Shown: positions 36,439-41,400 of the stretch, piece after piece
Layout: each line of letters starts with the position of its first letter
How positions within the stretch are numbered: position 1 is the stretch's first letter
Assembly (NCBI GenBank): GCA_905478015.1
Contig: CAJQGY010000005.1
Coordinates: 1 to 41,400, forward strand
From: an uncultured SAR86 cluster bacterium
Lineage (GTDB): Bacteria > Pseudomonadota > Gammaproteobacteria > Magnimaribacterales > D2472
DNA: 41,400 nt
Direction: 5' to 3'
The notes under the pieces: generated by a model
The model's database searches: none
Told to the model about the DNA's origin: nothing
What the model saw: only the letters and a program-made list of their open reading frames with translations
Position numbers and translations under genes: made by a program

Positions 36439-37376
36439 TGACCAGCAGTAAGAATTATTCTTTACTAGAGCTCTCTAAGCTCTTAAACACTAAATTAATT
36501 GGCGATGGCAATGCCATCGTCGATAATCTAAAAACAATTCAAGATGCAAATGCCAACTCCCTAACATTTGTATCAAACCAAAAATATTCTAAATATCTTA
36601 CAACCTCTAAAGCATTGGCATTTATAGTTCATCCAAACACCATTAATGGTAATGAAATTGGCAATTATTTAGTTACTGAGGATCCGTATTTGGCTTATGC
36701 AAAAGCAAGCTCTTTATTTAGTCCACATCAATTGAAACAAAATATTGGTAGCGTTCATCCCACTGCAACTGTTTCTCCTGAGACCAAACTTGGACAAAAT
36801 GTTGTAATAGGCTCAAATGTATTTATTGGCCCTAATTGTTCTATTGGAGATTTTTCTTCTATTAGAGCAAACTCATCTCTAATATCAGATGTTCATATTG
36901 GTAGTAATACTCACATTCATAATGGAACAGTTCTTGGATCTGATGGTTTTGGGTATGCACCTTCAGAAGATGGTTATATTAAGATAGAACAACTGGGGAG
37001 TTTGATTATTGGATCAAATGTTGAAATGGGAGCAGGTTGCACTATTGATAGAGGTGCCTTGGGCGACACACATATCCATGATGGGGTGAAATTAGATAAT
37101 CAAGTTCATATTGCTCATAATGTAGAGCTTGGAAGTGATTCAGCAATTGCTGCATGTTGTGCTATCGCTGGTTCTACAGTTATTGGTAAGAAGTTTAGAA
37201 TGGGTGGATTATCAGGAGTTTTGGGACATCTCAATATCGCTGATGATGTTACTGTTGGAGCGCATACTTTAATAACAAAAAGCATTCAAGAAAGTGGAGA
37301 ATATATAGGTATAATGCCGGCACAAAAACCAAAAGACTGGGCTAAATCCTCAATCTTTATAAAAAGAAGGAAGTAA
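36438..37376 (+). CDS. lpxD: UDP-3-O-(3-hydroxyacyl)glucosamine N-acyltransferase
   Basis: The 312-residue protein has an N-terminal uridine-binding domain (residues 1-100; SLTFVSNQKY) and a left-handed beta-helix of hexapeptide repeats with the catalytic His227 in VHIAHNVELGS and DRGALGDTHI. It adds the N-linked acyl chain in lipid A synthesis. The start is GTG at 36438, overlapping the skp stop by one base. E. coli LpxD has 341 residues; the difference is mainly at the C-terminus. Confidence 0.95.
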   Translation: MTSSKNYSLLELSKLLNTKLIGDGNAIVDNLKTIQDANANSLTFVSNQKYSKYLTTSKALAFIVHPNTINGNEIGNYLVTEDPYLAYAKASSLFSPHQLKQNIGSVHPTATVSPETKLGQNVVIGSNVFIGPNCSIGDFSSIRANSSLISDVHIGSNTHIHNGTVLGSDGFGYAPSEDGYIKIEQLGSLIIGSNVEMGAGCTIDRGALGDTHIHDGVKLDNQVHIAHNVELGSDSAIAACCAIAGSTVIGKKFRMGGLSGVLGHLNIADDVTVGAHTLITKSIQESGEYIGIMPAQKPKDWAKSSIFIKRRK

Positions 37377-37378
37377 AA

Positions 37379-37819
37379 ATGTCGCAACCTAGTAAAGAGG
37401 TCTTAAAATACTTACCTCATAGAGAGCCATTCTTATTTGTAGATGAAATAATTGAAGTTGATGAAGGTAATTCTATTCATGCCATTAAAAATGTTTTGCC
37501 AACTGAAGACTATTTAAGAGGTCATTTTCCTGGAAACCCAATAATGCCAGGCGTCATCATTATCGAGGCTTTGGCGCAAGCATCTGGTATTTTAGGTTTT
37601 AAAACAATGGACAAAACTCCTGATGAAGGTTCTTTATATGTATTTGCGGGCGTTGATAATGTAAGATTTAGAAAAAGAGTTAGACCTGGAGATACGTTGC
37701 ATTTATTCAGCACTGTAAAAAATGTTAAAAGAGGTATATGGAAATTTGATGTTAGAGCAGAAGTTAATGGAGAATTAGCATGTTCTGCAACAATAATGTG
37801 CGCTGATAGGCCTGCATAA
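37379..37819 (+). CDS. fabZ: 3-hydroxyacyl-ACP dehydratase FabZ
   Basis: The 146-residue hot-dog protein has YLPHREPFLFVDEI and the active site GHFPGNPIMPGVIIIEALAQ with His49 and Glu63. It dehydrates 3-hydroxyacyl-ACPs of all lengths, competing with LpxA and LpxD for the hydroxyacyl-ACP pool, which explains the conserved clustering. It starts 2 nt after lpxD and shares one base with lpxA (TAATG). Confidence 0.97.
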   Translation: MSQPSKEVLKYLPHREPFLFVDEIIEVDEGNSIHAIKNVLPTEDYLRGHFPGNPIMPGVIIIEALAQASGILGFKTMDKTPDEGSLYVFAGVDNVRFRKRVRPGDTLHLFSTVKNVKRGIWKFDVRAEVNGELACSATIMCADRPA

Positions 37820-38598
37820 TGAATATTCATGAAACCGCTATCATTCACCCCGATTCTATTATTGATGAAAGCTCATATGTTGGGCCATTCTGCATTATTG
37901 GCAAGGGTGTCACGATAGGCGCAGGATGTAAAATTCACTCAAATGTTGTTATTAAAGGACCAACCTTTATTGAAGAGGGTAATAGCATCTACCAATTTTC
38001 TTCTATTGGAGAGGATACTCCTGATAAAAAATTTAAAGGCGAAGAAACTAAACTTATTATTGGTAAAAATAATATATTCAGAGAGGGAGTAACAGTCCAT
38101 AGGGGAACTATTCAAGATAATGGTATAACCCAGATAGGTAGTAATAATTTAATTATGGCATATGCTCATATTGCCCATGATTGTATGGTTGGTGATAATA
38201 ATATTTTTGCAAACAATTCAGGTTTAGCTGGCCATGTAAAGGTTGGCAATAATGTTACTCTCGGTGGATATACCCTTATCCATCAATTCTGCAATATAGG
38301 AGATTACGCATTCACTGGAATGAGCACTATGATCACAATGGACTTGCCTGCTTATGTGAAGGCCGCCTCTCATCCCGCAAGAGTTGTTGGATTAAACACT
38401 GTAGGTCTCTCAAGAAATGGAGTTAGCGAGGAGTCAATCTCAAACCTTAAGAAAGCATATAAACTGTTATATCGAAAATCATTAAAATTAGATGAAGCTA
38501 TATCAAAAATTGAAGAACTAAATAAAAAATATTCAGACAAGCACCTATTAAATTTTATTGACTCTGTAAAAGTATCCTCAAGAGGAATCACCAGGTAA
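37819..38598 (+). CDS. lpxA: UDP-N-acetylglucosamine O-acyltransferase LpxA
   Basis: The 259-residue beta-helix protein has hexapeptide repeats from the N-terminus, the catalytic His120 in AYAHIAHDCMVG (E. coli His125), and ANNSGLAGHV followed by GGYTLIHQFC and a C-terminal helical domain. It catalyses the first step of lipid A synthesis. The length matches the family (262). It abuts the GTG start of lpxB. Confidence 0.97.
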   Translation: MNIHETAIIHPDSIIDESSYVGPFCIIGKGVTIGAGCKIHSNVVIKGPTFIEEGNSIYQFSSIGEDTPDKKFKGEETKLIIGKNNIFREGVTVHRGTIQDNGITQIGSNNLIMAYAHIAHDCMVGDNNIFANNSGLAGHVKVGNNVTLGGYTLIHQFCNIGDYAFTGMSTMITMDLPAYVKAASHPARVVGLNTVGLSRNGVSEESISNLKKAYKLLYRKSLKLDEAISKIEELNKKYSDKHLLNFIDSVKVSSRGITR

Positions 38599-39711
38599 GT
38601 GACCCAAGAAAAATCTAGACTTAAAATAGGTGTTGTTGCTGGAGAGCACTCTGGTGACACTCTTGGGTACAACCTCATTAAAGAGATCGTTAAAGATAAT
38701 AATTTTGAGTTATATGGAGTTGGTGGCCCCAAGATAGAATCTTTAGGGCTAAACTCACTTTTTGATTTTAAAGAGCTTCAGGTAATGGGAATTATAGATC
38801 CCTTGCTAAACTTTAAAAAACTTACTAAACAAAGAAATAATTTAATTTCTTTGTTTAAAGATAAAGAGATAGATTTTTTTATTGGTATCGATTCTCCAGA
38901 CTTTAACATAGGCATACATAAAGCTCTCAAACCTATAAAAAAATGTAAAACTATTCAACTAGTTAGTCCATCTGTTTGGGGTTGGAGACAGGGGAGAATA
39001 AAGAAAATTGAAAAATACATAGACCATACCGTTTGTTTATTTAATTTTGAGCATAATTTCTATAAAGACAAAGGTTTGAGCAGCTCCCATCTAGGGCATC
39101 CATTTTCTGATCTTGTCTTAAGCAATGTAGATGATGTTCTTACTAAATATTCTTTAGAAGCAGGCAAGTCATTCATATCAATTCTTCCTGGAAGCAGAAG
39201 TTCTGAGATTATAAGTATGATGCCTACTTACAGAAATTTTATGGAGTTACATTATAAAAACAATAAAAATACATTTTTTTTAATTCCAACTGCCGACAAC
39301 TCAAGTACGCTTGATGTTAAAAAATACCTAAAGGATACCAATGCTCCATATCTAATTTATGAAGGAGCTACAAAAGATTTTTTATCAATTTCAAACAAAT
39401 CAGTTGTGACATCTGGAACAGCTTCACTTGAAGCCGCAGTCCTAAATGCATCTCCAATTATTTGCTATAAAACTAATTTTATTAATTATGCAATTATTTC
39501 AAAAATGCTGAAGGTTGACTTCATAGGGCTTCCAAATCTCTTACTAAATAAATCTATATATCCTGAGCTAATTCAGAACAAATGCACAGCAAAGCAAATA
39601 AATCACCTTATACAAATCCAAAATGATAATTCCTCTGTAATGGAGATTAAATCAATCCTTAAAGGAAAGGGTTTTGCATTAATAGCACAAGAAATATTAA
39701 ATTTATCTTGA
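38599..39711 (+). CDS. lpxB: Lipid A disaccharide synthase
   Basis: The 370-residue GT19 glycosyltransferase has GVVAGEHSGDTLGYNLI at the N-terminus, VSPSVWGWRQGRIKKIEKY, ILPGSRSSEI and TSGTASLEAAVLNASPIICY. It joins lipid X and UDP-diacylglucosamine. The start is GTG at 38599, immediately after the lpxA stop, and no nearer ATG fits. Its stop overlaps the TTG of rnhB (TTGA). Confidence 0.96.
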   Translation: MTQEKSRLKIGVVAGEHSGDTLGYNLIKEIVKDNNFELYGVGGPKIESLGLNSLFDFKELQVMGIIDPLLNFKKLTKQRNNLISLFKDKEIDFFIGIDSPDFNIGIHKALKPIKKCKTIQLVSPSVWGWRQGRIKKIEKYIDHTVCLFNFEHNFYKDKGLSSSHLGHPFSDLVLSNVDDVLTKYSLEAGKSFISILPGSRSSEIISMMPTYRNFMELHYKNNKNTFFLIPTADNSSTLDVKKYLKDTNAPYLIYEGATKDFLSISNKSVVTSGTASLEAAVLNASPIICYKTNFINYAIISKMLKVDFIGLPNLLLNKSIYPELIQNKCTAKQINHLIQIQNDNSSVMEIKSILKGKGFALIAQEILNLS

Positions 39712-40253
39712 AAGAGCTTATTGCAGGTGTTGATGAGGTGGGGAGGGGTTGTTTAGCCGGCCCTGTTATTGCTGCAGCTGTAATATTAAATAACTCAATT
39801 AGTAACCTCAATGATTCTAAGAGAATATCAAAAGATAAACGAAAACATCTAAGCACAATAATCATGCAGAATTCCTTTTTTGCATTTGGGCATGCTTCAC
39901 ATCAAGAGATTGATGAAATTAATATCCATAATGCATCTTTATTAGCAATGAAAAGAGCTATACTCAATCTAAATATAAAACCAAATAAAGTCTTGGTAGA
40001 TGGGCTCTATCTTCCAGATGTAGAATACAAAAAAGAGGCTATTGTGGGTGGAGATGCAATAATAAGCGAGATAAGTGCCGCTTCTATTATTGCCAAAGTT
40101 TATAGAGACAATTTGATGCTTGATTTTGATAAAAAATATCCTATTTATAAATTCTATAAACACAAAGGATATCCAACTAAATTCCATAAGGAGATGCTAA
40201 AAATTCATGGATCTTGCCCTATCCATAGACACTCTTTTAAGGGAGTTATCTAG
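39708..40253 (+). CDS. rnhB: Ribonuclease HII
   Basis: The 181-residue enzyme has the catalytic GVDEVGRGCLAGPV (Asp9, Glu10), VDGLYLPD and EISAASIIAKVYRD, the RNase HII active-site set. It removes ribonucleotides from DNA and RNA primers. The start is TTG at 39708, overlapping the lpxB stop by 4 nt. The position between lpxB and dnaE is conserved in gammaproteobacteria. Confidence 0.96.
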   Translation: MKELIAGVDEVGRGCLAGPVIAAAVILNNSISNLNDSKRISKDKRKHLSTIIMQNSFFAFGHASHQEIDEINIHNASLLAMKRAILNLNIKPNKVLVDGLYLPDVEYKKEAIVGGDAIISEISAASIIAKVYRDNLMLDFDKKYPIYKFYKHKGYPTKFHKEMLKIHGSCPIHRHSFKGVI

Positions 40254-40256
40254 GCA

Positions 40257-41400
40257 ATGAATAAAACTTTTTCTCATCTGAGAGTTTCATCAGAATTTAG
40301 CATAACTCAAGGGTTGCTAACTATTAATCAGATAGTAGATCAAGCTAAAAAATACTCTATTCCATCTGTCGCGCTTACAGATAATTTAAATATGTTTGGC
40401 TTAGTAAAATTCTTTAATAAATGTGAGTCAGCAGGAATAAAGCCAATATCAGGGGCATCTCTAAGAGTAATTTTTGATGGAGATGAACTTCCTCATGAAC
40501 TTCTTTGTTTAGCAAAAACTAATAAGGGACATATAAGCTTAATGAAAATTATTTCGCAAGCTCATAATAATTATAATTACTCCTCCCCAATAATAACTTT
40601 TAATGAATTATGTGAAATAAAAGAAGATTTGATAGTTATTTCTGGTGGAAAATCCAGTCATTTATTTGAGCTAATGAACCTTAACAAGGTTGATGAAACC
40701 AAAGATAGAATTGATAAATTTTTAAATAATTTTGGAGATGACTTTGTAATTGAAGTGCAAAATACCAAAAGACAAAATGAAATAGAATATATTAAAAATA
40801 TCCTACCAATCGCTTCCCATAAAGGCATTCCAGTCATAGCTACAAATGATGTACTTTTTGCAAATAAAGAAGATTATGATATTCACGAGACTAAGGTTTG
40901 CATCAATACAGGTAGAACTTTGAGTGATCCAAACAGAAAAAAGGCATTTTCATCGGAACAATATTTCAAATCATCTGACGAGATGTATGAATTATTTAAT
41001 GACATTGACGAAGTTGTTACAAACACAAATGAGATAGCCAGGAGGTGCAACGTATCAATCGATACTCAGGAATATTTCTTACCAGAATACCCTGTACCAA
41101 ATGAACATAATTTTGACTCCTTTCTTAATGAGCTTGCATTTAAAAATCTTAATGAATTTATTAAAGATTTTGATGATGATAAAAAAAGTATTTATATCAA
41201 GAGGCTTGACTATGAGCTTGAACAAATTAAAACAATGGGTTTCTCAAGCTACTTTTTGATTGTTTATGATTTCATTGAATGGTCAAAAAATAATGAGGTT
41301 CCAGTAGGCCCTGGTAGAGGTTCGGGCGCAGGTTCATTGGTAGCATTTGCCATCGGCATTACTGCACTTGACCCAATTGAGCATGGGCTATTATTCGAAA
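40257..41400 (+). CDS. dnaE: DNA polymerase III alpha subunit, N-terminal part (runs off the window)
   Basis: The open frame from ATG 40257 to the window end encodes 381 residues of DnaE. It begins with the PHP domain ([40 protein letters not shown]), then [16 protein letters not shown] and the start of the polymerase core with [20 protein letters not shown]. The PHP entry motif has Ser where active PHP enzymes have the second His, suggesting no PHP-based proofreading and dependence on a DnaQ-type subunit, as in E. coli. It is 3 nt after rnhB. Confidence 0.97.
   Translation, partial: MNKTFSHLRVSSEFSITQGLLTINQIVDQAKKYSIPSVALTDNLNMFGLVKFFNKCESAGIKPISGASLRVIFDGDELPHELLCLAKTNKGHISLMKIISQAHNNYNYSSPIITFNELCEIKEDLIVISGGKSSHLFELMNLNKVDETKDRIDKFLNNFGDDFVIEVQNTKRQNEIEYIKNILPIASHKGIPVIATNDVLFANKEDYDIHETKVCINTGRTLSDPNRKKAFSSEQYFKSSDEMYELFNDIDEVVTNTNEIARRCNVSIDTQEYFLPEYPVPNEHNFDSFLNELAFKNLNEFIKDFDDDKKSIYIKRLDYELEQIKTMGFSSYFLIVYDFIEWSKNNEVPVGPGRGSGAGSLVAFAIGITALDPIEHGLLFE

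Noticed and set aside
1-41400. Mobile element, prophage, CRISPR array, toxin-antitoxin or defence system
   Set aside because: I found no transposase, integrase, spaced direct repeats or defence-type genes. RatA/RnfH have been called a toxin pair, but they are conserved housekeeping neighbours and not evidence of a toxin-antitoxin system here.

Overview
This window is a stretch of bacterial core chromosome that is AT-rich and very tightly packed. Gene content and order (spc/alpha ribosomal block, fabA-fabB, bamE beside fur, a dnaK-dnaJ-dapB block, rpsB-tsf-pyrH-frr-uppS-cdsA-dxr-rseP-bamA-skp-lpxD-fabZ-lpxA-lpxB-rnhB-dnaE) are gammaproteobacterial and Gram-negative. Low GC, near-zero spacers, many TTG/GTG starts and weak Shine-Dalgarno sites suggest a streamlined marine lineage such as SAR86. 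That assignment is inference from gene content, not a tree.

Layout. 1-6994 (+): end of rplE, then rpsN-rpsH-rplF-rplR-rpsE-rpmD-rplO-secY-rpmJ-rpsM-rpsK-rpsD-rpoA-rplQ. 6991-9816 (-): uvrA, divergent from ssb. 10339-12289 (+): a crotonase and an Old Yellow Enzyme-type oxidoreductase. 12290-14957 (-): ispB-fabA-fabB, divergent from rplU-rpmA-obgE. 16666-18491 (-): rpsT, an unknown exported protein, ssrA (tmRNA) and smpB. 18545-21069 (+): a DUF3429-like membrane protein, a sodium-coupled NSS transporter, ratA and rnfH. 21066-21410 (-): bamE, divergent from fur. 21947-26171 (+): grpE-dnaK-dnaJ-dapB. 26313-41400 (+): rpsB through a partial dnaE.

The genes form the usual functional sets: ribosome and RNA polymerase alpha, protein export (SecY) and outer-membrane assembly (BamA, BamE, Skp, RseP), unsaturated fatty acid and lipid A synthesis, isoprenoid/undecaprenyl synthesis (Dxr, UppS, IspB), ribosome rescue (ssrA/SmpB), chaperones, iron regulation, and DNA repair and replication.

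I found no mobile element, CRISPR array, phage gene or new multi-gene system, and no gene-free gap above 300 bases. The most interesting signals are regulatory or gene-structural. A sigma-32-type promoter before grpE overlaps a perfect 10-bp inverted repeat whose right arm contains the grpE ribosome binding site. ispB has no ATG, GTG or TTG start in its N-terminal part. A strong intrinsic terminator for the ribosomal operon lies inside the uvrA coding region. The rpsB leader can form a candidate pseudoknot. S2 carries an acidic tail, DapB is unusually short, and the crotonase lacks both hydratase glutamates.
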